Origin: Pseudomonadota bacterium
GTDB lineage: Bacteria > Desulfobacterota > Binatia > Binatales > Binataceae
DNA: 64,000 nt
Assembly (NCBI GenBank): GCA_021323945.1
Contig: JAJPKA010000005.1
Coordinates: forward strand, 31,029-95,028
Direction: 5' to 3'
The notes under the pieces were generated by a model that worked only from the letters and a program-made list of their open reading frames with translations, was not told the DNA's origin and did not search any database. Below, piece after piece: positions 1-8,742 of this stretch (position 1 is its first letter; each line of letters begins with the position of its first letter). A program made the position numbers and the translations under genes.

Positions 1-517
1 TTTCGAGTGTGTCGACGTCGGCAATGACAAGGCGGGGTTGATAGAAGGCACCAATCAGATTCTTTGCGTCCTTGAGGTTAACTCCGGTTTTGCCACCGAG
101 CGCGGAATCGACCTGCGCGATCATCGAGGTAGGCACCTGCACCAGCGCAATCCCGCGCAAATAAGTCGCTGCGGCAAACCCTGCGAGGTCGCCTACCACA
201 CCTCCGCCGAGCGCAAAGACTGTGCTCTCGCGGTCCAGCTCCGCATCCGCCAGCCGCTGATAGATGGTTTGCAGCACCGGAAATGACTTGCTCGGCTCTC
301 CAGGGGCGATCTCAATCAGTGCCGCATCGAAGCCTTCCCGCCGCAGGCTTTGGAGCACAACATCTGCATAAAGCCGCCCGACGTTGGCGTCGGTAACGAG
401 AGCACAACGGTTAGGCGATAGGCCAGCGTCGCGTGCGAGGCGACCAATAGCGGTGAGCAACCCGCAGCCCACTGTAACCTGATACGAACTACGGCCCAAA
501 TCTACTACAAACTCCAT
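1..517 (-). CDS. aroB: 3-dehydroquinate synthase (partial, C-terminus beyond window edge)
   Basis: This is the second enzyme of the shikimate pathway, converting DAHP to 3-dehydroquinate with NAD and a divalent metal in the cytoplasm. I translated it by hand because the ORF track omits it (no stop inside the window). It begins MEFVVDLG and contains the NAD-binding ALGGGVVGDLAGFAA stretch. It also carries the family signature PTSMIAQVDSALGGKTGVNL. About 172 residues are present, roughly half of the usual 350-360. It lies three bases downstream of the aroK stop, so it is probably the last gene of an aroC-aroK-aroB operon. The ATG at 517 is the only good start in frame. Family identity is very secure. 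Confidence 0.95.
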   Translation of the reverse strand, partial: MEFVVDLGRSSYQVTVGCGLLTAIGRLARDAGLSPNRCALVTDANVGRLYADVVLQSLRREGFDAALIEIAPGEPSKSFPVLQTIYQRLADAELDRESTVFALGGGVVGDLAGFAAATYLRGIALVQVPTSMIAQVDSALGGKTGVNLKDAKNLIGAFYQPRLVIADVDTLE

Positions 518-520
518 CGT

Positions 521-1171
521 TCATTCGCCATCGCGCGTTGCTGTATCATCCTGAGTCGAATTGGATGCTCTATTCGCCCTGGGCGGCGACGACATTGCGC
601 TTGCCGGATGACGAGCAACCAATCGATAGTTCTGCGCCAGCGCGGTCAGGATCGCATCGGTCACCTGCTCGACCGTACGCTCGGAAGTATCTATGGTCAG
701 CGCCGCGCGAGCATAGGCTTCGCGCCGCGCCTCCATCAATTCGGTGATTCGTTGCCTGAGGGGGGTGGCATGCTGAGAGAGCATTGGCCGGGTTTTCATC
801 CCCCGCGCAATTCTTTGCGCTATCACGTCGGGGCGCGCGCTCAGACAAATAATAACTCCGCATTGGCTGAGTGCGGCAAAGTTCTCAGGATCAACAATAG
901 CGCCGCCGCCGGTTGCGATGACCGCCGGGGCGGGGTTACCACACTGCGCACAGCGTCGGCGATCCGAGGCAATTTCTTTGATAAAATCCCGCTCGAGCGC
1001 GCGGAAGTGCGCTTCACCATGGTCTCGAAAGATCTCCTCAATCGGCTTTCCGGCCCGCAGGCTTATCTCGGCATCACAGTCGACTAATCGCCAGGTGAGC
1101 AACTGCGCGAGATGGCGGGCGACTGTGCTTTTGCCGGTTGCCATGAAGCCGGCGAGGATCAGTTTGGTCAT
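521..1171 (-). CDS. aroK: shikimate kinase
   Basis: It phosphorylates shikimate with ATP, the fifth step of the chorismate pathway, in the cytoplasm. The P-loop is GFMATGKST near residue 8. The shikimate-binding region is LVDCDAEI, the glycine-rich ATGGGAIV matches the Walker-B region, and RPMLS matches the lid. The ORF track extends upstream to a TTG at 1306, but the family N-terminus (TKLILAGFM) fixes the start at the ATG at 1171. The protein has 216 residues, longer than the usual 170-180, because of a polar, low-complexity C-terminal tail after about residue 180. It sits between aroC and aroB. Function is secure; the role of the tail is unknown. Confidence 0.93.
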   Translation of the reverse strand: MTKLILAGFMATGKSTVARHLAQLLTWRLVDCDAEISLRAGKPIEEIFRDHGEAHFRALERDFIKEIASDRRRCAQCGNPAPAVIATGGGAIVDPENFAALSQCGVIICLSARPDVIAQRIARGMKTRPMLSQHATPLRQRITELMEARREAYARAALTIDTSERTVEQVTDAILTALAQNYRLVARHPASAMSSPPRANRASNSTQDDTATRDGE

Positions 1172-1302
1172 GAATTGGCCCAAGCATGACGTGTTAGCCG
1201 GCCCTTGATCAATCTCTGAACCGAAACACGTCTGCGGCGAACTGCCTGGTGCGTGCTGCTCGAGCGCATCGCCTCCGTCCCCGGGCAGAACGCAGCAATG
1301 TC

Positions 1303-2469
1303 TCAATAATTGCGCACCTGTTCGAGATAGCCGTAGTAATTGCGTCGAATTTCGGTGAACGAATCACCGCCGAACTTTTCCAGAAAGGCGTTGGCGATTT
1401 CAAAAGCCACAACTGATTCGGCGATAACGGCCGCCGCTGGGATAGCGCAAACGTCGGAACGCTCAATCGCAGCGATCGCTTCAGCCTTGGTCTTAATGTC
1501 CGCGGAGCGCAACGGGCGCATCAACGTTGACAGCGGCTTGAAGGCAATGCGGACCCGCAGCGGCTCACCGGTGCTCATCCCACCTTCAGTACCTCCCGAG
1601 TTGTTCGAATAACGCGTGAAACGGCGCTCAGCCTGATCGTACCCAATCTCGTCGTGCAGTTGTGAACCGCGCAAGCGGGATGCACCGAAGCCGAGGCCAA
1701 ACTCAACTCCTTTTACAGCTTGCAGACCCATCAGGGCATGAGCGATTCGACCGTCGAGTTTGCGGTCCCACTGCACATGACTGCCCAACCCGACCGGGAG
1801 TCCGGTGGCCACCACCTCCACCACGCCGCCCAGTGTGTCGCCCTCCCGCTTGCACGCGTCAATCTCGGCAACGATCGCGCGTTCCGCCTCGGCATCGGCG
1901 ACCCTGACAGACGATTGCTCGGTAATCCGCGCGAGCTCCTGCAGCGTGAGGTCGGGTGAGATTTTCGCTTCGATGTTGCCAATGCTGACGACGTAGCCAA
2001 GAACCGAAATACCAAAGGGTGCGACGAATTGTCTGGCAAGGGAGCCAAGGGCAACACGCGCCGCCGTCTCGCGAGCCGAAGCACGTTCCAGCACGTCGCG
2101 GACATCGTCGAGATTATATTTCAATACCCCGGCGAGGTCGGCATGACCCGGGCGGGGCCGGGTAACAATCTTGGCCTCGCCACGATCGCGCGGGTCTGGA
2201 GACATCCGCTTCTCCCAGTTTTTGAAGTCGCGGTTCTCAATGATTAACGTGATCGGACTGCCCAGAGTACGGCCAAAACGAATGCCCGACACAACACGGA
2301 CCTCATCGCGTTCAATAGCCATGCGCCCGCCACGTCCGTAGCCCTTTTGCCGTCGCGCGAGGTCGCGATTGATCGCATCTACGTCAATGTCATAGCCTGC
2401 CGGCGCACCCTCAACAACAGCGATGAGTTGGGGACCGTGCGATTCGCCGGCCGTGAGAAAACGAAGCAT
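1303..2469 (-). CDS. aroC: chorismate synthase
   Basis: It converts EPSP to chorismate using reduced FMN, the last shikimate-pathway step. All three family signatures are visible: TAGESHGPQL at the N-terminus, RASARETAARVALG near residue 130, and SNNSGGTEGGMSTGEP near residue 290. Length is 388 residues, normal for the family. The ATG at 2469 gives the canonical MLRFLTAGESHG start. It is the first gene of the minus-strand aro group; 131 bases separate its stop from the aroK ATG. The upstream gap to the divergent hydrolase gene at 2679 should contain the promoter, but I see no convincing -35/-10 pair. Confidence 0.97.
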   Translation of the reverse strand: MLRFLTAGESHGPQLIAVVEGAPAGYDIDVDAINRDLARRQKGYGRGGRMAIERDEVRVVSGIRFGRTLGSPITLIIENRDFKNWEKRMSPDPRDRGEAKIVTRPRPGHADLAGVLKYNLDDVRDVLERASARETAARVALGSLARQFVAPFGISVLGYVVSIGNIEAKISPDLTLQELARITEQSSVRVADAEAERAIVAEIDACKREGDTLGGVVEVVATGLPVGLGSHVQWDRKLDGRIAHALMGLQAVKGVEFGLGFGASRLRGSQLHDEIGYDQAERRFTRYSNNSGGTEGGMSTGEPLRVRIAFKPLSTLMRPLRSADIKTKAEAIAAIERSDVCAIPAAAVIAESVVAFEIANAFLEKFGGDSFTEIRRNYYGYLEQVRNY

Positions 2470-2678
2470 CAGAGGTCCTTGGTCCTTACAATTGCAGACA
2501 CACCCGCAAGCAACGATTGAACCAGAAGCAAACCACTGGTGGCAATGCTCGCGCTTCAGTGCGGCGGAGCTGCATTCTAATCATTCGATTCATCAGCTTC
2601 CTCCCAAGCGCGAGTTCGACCAAGTTTATAATAATAGCAGTCGCTGGACGGCATTGGTTATGCTAGTTTTGACCAGTT

Positions 2679-3575
2679 ATGCGTCGTGACGTCGACTTCG
2701 ATGCCGAAGGGGTTACCCTAAGAGGCTGGCTTTATACTCCTGAGCCTACCAAAGACCCTGTGCCCGGTGTGGTAATGGCGCACGGTTTCTCAGCGGTCAA
2801 GGAAATGTATCTCGACCGTTACGCCGAAGTTTTTACCGCTGCCGGGCTCGCTACGCTTGTATTTGACAACCGCAACTTCGGCGCGAGCGATGGCGAGCCT
2901 CGGTACGAAATTGACCCATGGCAGCAGGTACGTGATTATCGGCATGCGATAACCTGGCTCTGCCGCCAACCGGGTATCAATCGGGAGCGGATTGGGGTTT
3001 GGGGATCGAGTTATAGTGGCGGTCATGCTCTGGTGCTGGGTGCCATCGATCGCCGCATCAAATGTGTGGTGTCACAGGTTCCGCTCGTTAGTGGATCACG
3101 CAATCTGGCGCGGTTGGTGCGTGCCGACATGGCTGCTGTCCTGCGCGCACAGTTCGATGCCGATAGGGAAGCCCGCTATACCGGAGCAGCGCCAGCTATG
3201 ATTCCTGTGATAACGTCCGAAGCCAACGGAGTTGCGGCTTTGCCAACCGCGGACTCCTGGCAGTGGTTCACTGAGACGGCGAAAACCCGGGCGCCGTCCT
3301 GGCGCAATCAGGTAACCTTGCGCACGGTCGAAATGCTCGGGGAATACGAACCAGGTTCGTACATTGACCGGATCAGTCCCACTCCGTTGCTGATGCTAAT
3401 CGCCGATAGTGACCACTTGGCGGTGGCCGATGAGGCATTTGCTGCTTATAATCGCGCGCTCGAACCTAAACGGCTTGTAATCTTGAAGGGTGGTCACTTC
3501 GACGCGTACGTGGAAGCATTCGAACAAACCAGTGGCGCTGCGCGTGACTGGTTTGTCGAGCATCTCACCTCTTAG
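2679..3575 (+). CDS. alpha/beta hydrolase (S15/DLH-like)
   Basis: A soluble alpha/beta-hydrolase of 298 residues. The oxyanion-hole HG is in VVMAHGFSA near residue 35. The nucleophile elbow is WGSSYSGGH with Ser111, in the GxSYxG form used by X-Pro dipeptidyl-peptidase-like and CocE-like hydrolases. The acid is probably the Asp in LIADSDHL, and the His is in KGGHFDAY close to the C-terminus. No signal peptide is visible. It is divergent from aroC and followed 29 bases later by a secreted phosphodiesterase, so the two may be co-transcribed. The substrate (ester, amide or peptide) cannot be read from sequence. Confidence 0.85.
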   Translation: MRRDVDFDAEGVTLRGWLYTPEPTKDPVPGVVMAHGFSAVKEMYLDRYAEVFTAAGLATLVFDNRNFGASDGEPRYEIDPWQQVRDYRHAITWLCRQPGINRERIGVWGSSYSGGHALVLGAIDRRIKCVVSQVPLVSGSRNLARLVRADMAAVLRAQFDADREARYTGAAPAMIPVITSEANGVAALPTADSWQWFTETAKTRAPSWRNQVTLRTVEMLGEYEPGSYIDRISPTPLLMLIADSDHLAVADEAFAAYNRALEPKRLVILKGGHFDAYVEAFEQTSGAARDWFVEHLTS

Positions 3576-3604
3576 CAGGATCGAGCCCGTGCACGTTTGA
3601 GCAG

Positions 3605-5404
3605 ATGAAACTGAAATGCCGCACCCGCTTATCCTCAGCGGCAATCTTCTTCGTCGCTGTACTGTTCTCGGGCACGGCACTAGCCCGTGCTATTCCCAAA
3701 CGTGACGGACGAGTCTGCATCGTGATGGTCTGGGACGGACTGCGGCCGGATTTAGTCAATGAACGCGATACCCCCAACCTCTTCTCACTCGAGCACGAAG
3801 GAGTCTTGTTCAGCCATCATCATGCGGTCTTCCCGACCATAACAATGGTGAATGCCGCAGCTCTGGCGACTGGTGGCAAGCCTGGTTACACGGGTATCCT
3901 TGATGACGCGATGTATTTCCGCCCTCTGATTCGAGTTAAAACGAAAAATGAACAGCAACACTCTATGGTGTTGGCCGACTCCCCAGTTAATCTCGAAAAC
4001 TCCGCTAATCTCGCCGCGCTCAACAGCAGCGTCATGTTCAACGGTTACCTGGTTGGAGTCGAGGGAGTGGCGCAGCAAGTGCTGCGCAAGGGGGGCTACG
4101 TCGCGATTATCGGCAAGCAAGGGCCGACATTCCTGTTTGACGACGAAGCCGACCAACGTCAACCTGCTCCTTCCGACTATTTGTTCGTCGCCGACGATCT
4201 GGCGCGCCCCAAATTGTCCGATGCAATGGCCGCATCCAAACCCTTGATGCGCCTGGGGGACCTGCAGTCCGTCAGCGATCGTGACCAATGGTTTGCGCAA
4301 ATCCTCATAAGTCGTGCTCTTCCCGCCGCTCGAGCTGCATCCTTAAAGGGGCACTCGGCACTGATTGTCTTCTGGCAACATAACCCGGATCTTGTCCAAC
4401 ACGTCGCGGGATTAGGCACGCAACCGGCACTGAACGCATTGCGCCAATGCGATGCCAATCTAGGCCGGATTCGAGCCGCCCTAGCGCGTCTGGGCCTCGT
4501 TCATCGGACTGATCTTATAGTGGTTTCGGACCATGGCTTCGCCACAATTCGCATGTCTGTCTCACTGGCCGATCTGTTAGTCGGAGCGGGAATCAAGAAG
4601 TCGGCCACCAGCCACGATATCGTGGTGGCGCGAAACGGTGGCAACGACCTCGTTTACCTGTCGCGCGAAACTTTTCCGTCGGAGGAGGCTCGACGGGCCA
4701 CCCTCGCTCGCATTGTCGATTTCGCTGCAGCGCAGGAGTGGTGCGGCCCGATTTTTTCCCGCAAGCCCGCGACCCAGACTTCCGCCACTAATCGGCAGAA
4801 TCGGCTGGGATGGATTCCCGGAACGTTCGCACAGGAAGCGCTTGGCGTGTACAACGCCGAACGTTCGCCTGACCTGATTGTGTCATTCCGAGAGATTACC
4901 GATTTGGATAACCGGGGACTTACGGGTCCCGGCAACCCCGCATTTGTCGTGGGTTCGGGTGGGCAGGGGTTACGGCAAAACGCGTCTTTCCCGCTGGTCA
5001 CGCCGGTCCCCGGCGCGGTGTACGCCGACAGCCGCTCTCTCTCCACAGGGCAGGGGACCCATGGTGCAGCAGGGGCCCACGAACTGCAGGCGTTTTGCGC
5101 GGCTATCGGTCCTGACTTTCGCCGACATTTTAACGATCCGCTGCCGAGCGGCAATGCAGATCTCGCACCAACCATCCGGCAACTTCTCGATCTCGCCACT
5201 CCGGCGGGAGCCACAGGTCGAGTTCTTGAAGAGGCGCTCGCCCCGCCAGCTGAAACGGGACCAATCCATCAAGAGATTCTAACGTCCTACCTCGTACTGC
5301 AGGGCCAGGAAATTCTCACCAAACTGCGCCTGACCAATTACAAGGGACAGGATTATTTTGAAGATTCCTCAGTGACCAGGACCCCGCTCAACGGCTCTCC
5401 GTGA
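3605..5404 (+). CDS. secreted alkaline phosphatase-superfamily phosphodiesterase
   Basis: A 599-residue protein of the type I phosphodiesterase/nucleotide pyrophosphatase branch of the alkaline phosphatase superfamily. A Sec signal peptide is visible (SSAAIFFVAVLFSGTALARA), so it should act in the periplasm or outside. The first metal site is VWDGLRPD near residue 41. The Thr nucleophile is in HAVFPTITMVNAAALATG, and VVSDHGF supplies further metal ligands near residue 300. Family members hydrolyse phosphodiesters, pyrophosphates or phosphonates; which applies here is unknown. It follows the hydrolase at 2679 in the same direction. The long C-terminal part is weakly conserved. Confidence 0.85.
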   Translation: MKLKCRTRLSSAAIFFVAVLFSGTALARAIPKRDGRVCIVMVWDGLRPDLVNERDTPNLFSLEHEGVLFSHHHAVFPTITMVNAAALATGGKPGYTGILDDAMYFRPLIRVKTKNEQQHSMVLADSPVNLENSANLAALNSSVMFNGYLVGVEGVAQQVLRKGGYVAIIGKQGPTFLFDDEADQRQPAPSDYLFVADDLARPKLSDAMAASKPLMRLGDLQSVSDRDQWFAQILISRALPAARAASLKGHSALIVFWQHNPDLVQHVAGLGTQPALNALRQCDANLGRIRAALARLGLVHRTDLIVVSDHGFATIRMSVSLADLLVGAGIKKSATSHDIVVARNGGNDLVYLSRETFPSEEARRATLARIVDFAAAQEWCGPIFSRKPATQTSATNRQNRLGWIPGTFAQEALGVYNAERSPDLIVSFREITDLDNRGLTGPGNPAFVVGSGGQGLRQNASFPLVTPVPGAVYADSRSLSTGQGTHGAAGAHELQAFCAAIGPDFRRHFNDPLPSGNADLAPTIRQLLDLATPAGATGRVLEEALAPPAETGPIHQEILTSYLVLQGQEILTKLRLTNYKGQDYFEDSSVTRTPLNGSP

Positions 5405-5482
5405 AGAGACCTTCGACGGACATTTGCGTGGTCAAGGGGTCGCTTGCCACTTCGCCCCAATGTCCTTGCAGTTAACCGACCA

Positions 5483-5503
5483 CTCGCTAGTGTGGTTAGC
5501 GAG
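5483..5503. other. perfect 7-bp inverted repeat (hairpin) upstream of sppA
   Basis: CTCGCTA and TAGCGAG are separated by 7 bases in the gap between the phosphodiesterase and sppA. An overlapping alternative hairpin (ACCACT with AGTGTGGT, one bulged T) shares bases with it, so the two cannot form together. No T-tract follows, so it is not an ordinary intrinsic terminator. It may be an mRNA structure or an operator, or chance. Confidence 0.3.
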
Positions 5504-5626
5504 CGGGCGAAAGTCGCGCAGTTCAGTTTGAACCGATGGCAGAATATCCCGCATCCGACCTCCTCCGCCGTTCATTCATGACCAGGAGCCTTGACGTCGA
5601 TCTGCGGGTAGAACGGAGATGAATTG

Positions 5627-7372
5627 ATGCTGAAGCGATTTCTTAGGCGCATATTCAAACTGCTGATTTTCGCGATCGCGATTATCGTGATCGTGGCACT
5701 GACCCGTTTTTTTGCTCATCGCTACCGGCCGGGTTCCGTTCTGGTGTTGAAACTGGACGGGCCGGTGATGGAACGTGGCAGCTACTCGATCACTGGCCTG
5801 GCTCAAAGCCGTTATACAGCGCTGAACGTGGTCCGGCGGGCTTTGCGGGGTGCTGAAACAGACCCGCGCATCGCTGGCCTTGCCGTGAAGGTTATTGATC
5901 CCGACATGGAGCTGGCCCAGGCGCAGGAGCTGAGCAATCTCATCACTGAATTCGGCCGACACGGGAAGTGGACTACCGCCTATCTCGAGACTGCTGGCGA
6001 ATCAGGCTTTGGCAATCTCCCCTACCTGGTGGCCAGCGCCGCCAGCGAAGTATCGATGATGCCCCAGGGTGAGATGAATCTGTTGGGAGTAAGCATCCGA
6101 GAGGTATTCGCTCGCGGGTTACTGGATCGATGGAAAATCAAGCCCGATCTCTATGCGATCGGCAAGTACAAGGACGCAGGTAATATCTTCACCGAAAAGG
6201 GTTATACAGCTCCCCAGTACGAACAGGACGATGCCTTGGCGAGTGCCATGTTCGAGCAGATCGTCGACGAGGCCGCGCGCCACCGCCACCTGGCCACCGA
6301 GACTATCCGTGCACTTATTGACCGTGCCCCCATCAGCGCCAAAGAGGCTGTTCGCGTACGCTTGCTCGACCGGCTTGAGTACGAAGATCAATTTACTGAA
6401 CGAGTGCGGAACTACCGGGGTGAGCATCATGACTTGATCGATTACGACTCTTATGTGCCGGCCGGTCAATCGCTGCTGGCCACCTATCCCAAGATCGCGG
6501 TGGTCTATGGTACCGGCGCAATCCAACGCGGCGAGAGCAGCTATGATCCGCTCCTGTCACCCGAATCCAATTCGATGGGGGCGGACGACATGACCGAGGC
6601 CTTCAAAAAGGCCCGCGAGGATCCGTCGATTCGTGCGGTGGTTTTTCGGATTAATTCGCCAGGCGGATCGGTGATCGCCTCCGAGTTGATTCGTCGGCAG
6701 GTCGAATTGTGTTCGAAGAAGAAACCCGTCGTAATCAGTATGTCCAGCTACGCGGCCTCTGGCGGATACTGGATCGCCACGCCGGGCGCTCGGATCTTCG
6801 CCGACCCGGGGACGATCACTGGCTCAATTGGGGTGCTTGGCGGAAAATTCGATTTTTCGGGCAGCGCGCAAGCACTGGGCATAACTACCGCCGCTGTCAC
6901 CAAGGGGAAAAATGCCGGCATGTTCGATCCGTTCTCCAGCTTTACTCCCTCCCAGGCTGAATTATTTAACCAGCAGATTCTCGGCGATACCTATCAGTAT
7001 TTCTTGCGGCTGGTCGCCGAGAGCCGCCACCTTTCGATCGCGCAGGTAAATGATGTTGCCCAGGGACGTGTGTGGACAGGGGCCGAGGCGGTCCAAAGAA
7101 AGCTGGTTGATAAGATAGGCGACTTCGATGATGCGCTGACTGAAGCCAAAGTCCTCGCGAAGATCGGCCCGACCGAGCAAGTGCAAATCGTCGAGTTGCC
7201 GGGCAGGCCCAATTTGCTTTCGCGCTTGCTGACCGGCCGTATCTATGGACAGACACAACAATCAGCCGCCTTGTTGCGTCCGCTAGAACCCTTACTGTTG
7301 CTGTCGCGTGCAATGCTCGCAGACCACGGTGCCCTTGGACGGGCCTATTGCCCATTAGTGCCATTATTGTGA
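5627..7372 (+). CDS. sppA: signal peptide peptidase SppA, 67K type
   Basis: A membrane-anchored serine protease that degrades cleaved signal peptides. One N-terminal membrane segment (about residues 11-28, IFKLLIFAIAIIVIVALTRF) anchors two tandem crotonase-like domains, the long form of the family. The Ser/Lys dyad is visible: Lys182 in AIGKYKDAGNIF of the N-terminal domain and Ser378 in SYAASGGYWIATPG of the C-terminal domain. The length of 581 residues fits E. coli-type SppA. The track starts at TTG 5624, but ATG 5627 is preceded by a GGAG site eight bases away. It is transcribed alone or with the upstream phosphodiesterase. Confidence 0.93.
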   Translation: MLKRFLRRIFKLLIFAIAIIVIVALTRFFAHRYRPGSVLVLKLDGPVMERGSYSITGLAQSRYTALNVVRRALRGAETDPRIAGLAVKVIDPDMELAQAQELSNLITEFGRHGKWTTAYLETAGESGFGNLPYLVASAASEVSMMPQGEMNLLGVSIREVFARGLLDRWKIKPDLYAIGKYKDAGNIFTEKGYTAPQYEQDDALASAMFEQIVDEAARHRHLATETIRALIDRAPISAKEAVRVRLLDRLEYEDQFTERVRNYRGEHHDLIDYDSYVPAGQSLLATYPKIAVVYGTGAIQRGESSYDPLLSPESNSMGADDMTEAFKKAREDPSIRAVVFRINSPGGSVIASELIRRQVELCSKKKPVVISMSSYAASGGYWIATPGARIFADPGTITGSIGVLGGKFDFSGSAQALGITTAAVTKGKNAGMFDPFSSFTPSQAELFNQQILGDTYQYFLRLVAESRHLSIAQVNDVAQGRVWTGAEAVQRKLVDKIGDFDDALTEAKVLAKIGPTEQVQIVELPGRPNLLSRLLTGRIYGQTQQSAALLRPLEPLLLLSRAMLADHGALGRAYCPLVPLL

Positions 7373-7422
7373 TGGGCCGCCGATGAGGACTGAACCTTGA
7401 TAATTTGATTGGTCCCTCGCCC

Positions 7423-7436
7423 AGCTCGTACGAGCT
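7423..7436. promoter_or_regulatory. 14-bp perfect palindrome over a putative -35 region
   Basis: AGCTCGTACGAGCT is a perfect palindrome lying 14 bases upstream of TATAAA (7451-7456), a good -10 match. It therefore covers the place where a -35 box would sit for the gene at 7551. This arrangement suits an operator of a dimeric repressor or activator. The evidence is purely positional. Confidence 0.35.
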
Positions 7437-7450
7437 TTAGCTGACGATCA

Positions 7451-7456
7451 TATAAA
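7451..7456 (+). promoter_or_regulatory. possible -10 element for the ferritin-like gene
   Basis: TATAAA lies about 95 bases upstream of the ATG at 7551. No good -35 hexamer is present at 17 bases; that position is taken by a palindrome. It may be an activator-dependent promoter. Weak evidence. Confidence 0.25.
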
Positions 7457-7550
7457 ATGCTTTCACAAGTTCACTGGGTGTTCGAGAGTGGGCGCGAGCG
7501 CAGCTCGGAGACCGAGTAAACCGAAAACTCTCCACGAGGTTGAGGTCAAC

Positions 7551-7967
7551 ATGGATGCGCAGTTAGAAAGCTTCCTGAACATGATGGGCGAAGCGGAACG
7601 CGCCGGCGGGCGAGTGCTGCACGAATTGACCGAACAAGCCCAATCGCTTGAGCTCCGAGAATTGCTAAAGAAGGTCGCGCACGACGAGGGATATTATGCC
7701 GGTGAGCTGGCCGCGCACGTGCGCCGGCTGGGAGGCTCCGCTTCCAACAAAACCGGTGACTTTGTCGAGAAGGTTCGGGCGGTCCCCGACTTCAAGGGCA
7801 AGCTCGAATTGCTCAATCGTGGTCAGCGATGGGTGATCCGAAAGATCGACGAGCATTTACCGTCGATCAGCGACTCTCCGCTACGGGCCTTTCTAACGGT
7901 CATGGCCAAAGGACATCAGGTCAATATCGGTGCGCTCGAGGATGCCCTAAAGCAAGGGATGCAGTAG
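7551..7967 (+). CDS. ferritin-like helical-bundle protein (DUF6306-type?)
   Basis: A 138-residue, mostly helical protein starting MDAQLESFLNMMGEAERAGGRVL. Acidic and histidine residues are spaced along helices (HELTEQAQ, VAHDEGYYAGELAAHVRRLGG), which suggests a ferritin-like four-helix bundle. It resembles proteins annotated with DUF6306, but I cannot confirm that without a search. The track starts at 7488, but ATG 7551 follows a GAGG site five bases away and gives a clean N-terminus. It is a single gene between sppA and the convergent regulator at 8028. A palindrome lies over its probable promoter. Metal binding is inferred only. Confidence 0.7.
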   Translation: MDAQLESFLNMMGEAERAGGRVLHELTEQAQSLELRELLKKVAHDEGYYAGELAAHVRRLGGSASNKTGDFVEKVRAVPDFKGKLELLNRGQRWVIRKIDEHLPSISDSPLRAFLTVMAKGHQVNIGALEDALKQGMQ

Positions 7968-8027
7968 AAGCTCCGCAACCAATCAACGTGCGGGAGCGTC
8001 CACGCGGTTATCAGCAGGAGCCTAGCT

Positions 8028-8693
8028 TCAGGCAGGGTCAACGATACGGTGTTTTATAGCGTACCGAACCAGGTCCGCGGTGGTCCGCAGGTTGAGCTTT
8101 TGTTTGAGATTCTCCCGATGCACCTGCGCGGTTTTGGGGCTGATGCCGAGCCGCTCGGCGATCTCTTTGCTGGTCATACCGTGCCCGATTAATCGAAGCA
8201 CTTCTCGCTCGCGCGGAGTCAGGCGATCGAGAATCGACCCCGATGCGCACGGAGACTTGAGTCGGCCGAGCAGAATCGGCGCAATCGACGGGCTCACATA
8301 TCTCTTGCCAGCAGCAATGGCGCGAACCGCGTTAAGCAGTTCGTCAAGACCATCTCTTTTGACAAGATAACCCCAGGCACCACCCCGAGTAAGTGCTTCA
8401 ATCACATATTCCTCGTCATCGTAGGCGGACAAGATCAAAACTCTTGGAACGGATGCCAATTTGCCTAGATGGTGCGTTATCGCCAGACCGCCCACACCCG
8501 GCATTTCAAGGTCCATCAGCACGATCTGCGGTCGCAGCTTGACAGCCAAAGCCAATGCTTCTTCACCGGTTGAAGCTTCAGCGACTACCTCGCACCCGTT
8601 CTTTTCCAGAAATAGTTTCAGGGAGTCTCGCAGCACCTTATGATCGTCTGCGAGCATGACCCGAAGGCTTTCCCCGGGTCCACGTGCGGTCAT
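8028..8693 (-). CDS. NarL/LuxR-family two-component response regulator
   Basis: A 221-residue response regulator. The receiver domain covers about residues 10-125, with the acidic pair Asp16-Asp17, phospho-acceptor Asp61 in LMDLEMPG, and Lys in GYLVKRD. The LuxR-type helix-turn-helix covers about 150-215 (LTPREREVLRLIGHGMTSKEIAERLGISPKTAQVH). It should bind DNA when phosphorylated. No histidine kinase is encoded in this window, so it is an orphan here and its signal is unknown. It ends convergently with the ferritin-like gene and precedes the UPF0182 gene's stop, so it may share a transcript with the minus-strand genes to its right. Confidence 0.92.
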   Translation of the reverse strand: MTARGPGESLRVMLADDHKVLRDSLKLFLEKNGCEVVAEASTGEEALALAVKLRPQIVLMDLEMPGVGGLAITHHLGKLASVPRVLILSAYDDEEYVIEALTRGGAWGYLVKRDGLDELLNAVRAIAAGKRYVSPSIAPILLGRLKSPCASGSILDRLTPREREVLRLIGHGMTSKEIAERLGISPKTAQVHRENLKQKLNLRTTADLVRYAIKHRIVDPA

Positions 8694-8742
8694 CGAATTC
8701 CCCCGAGCCTGATGATGGGCGCGCGATTGCGGTCAACGCCTA

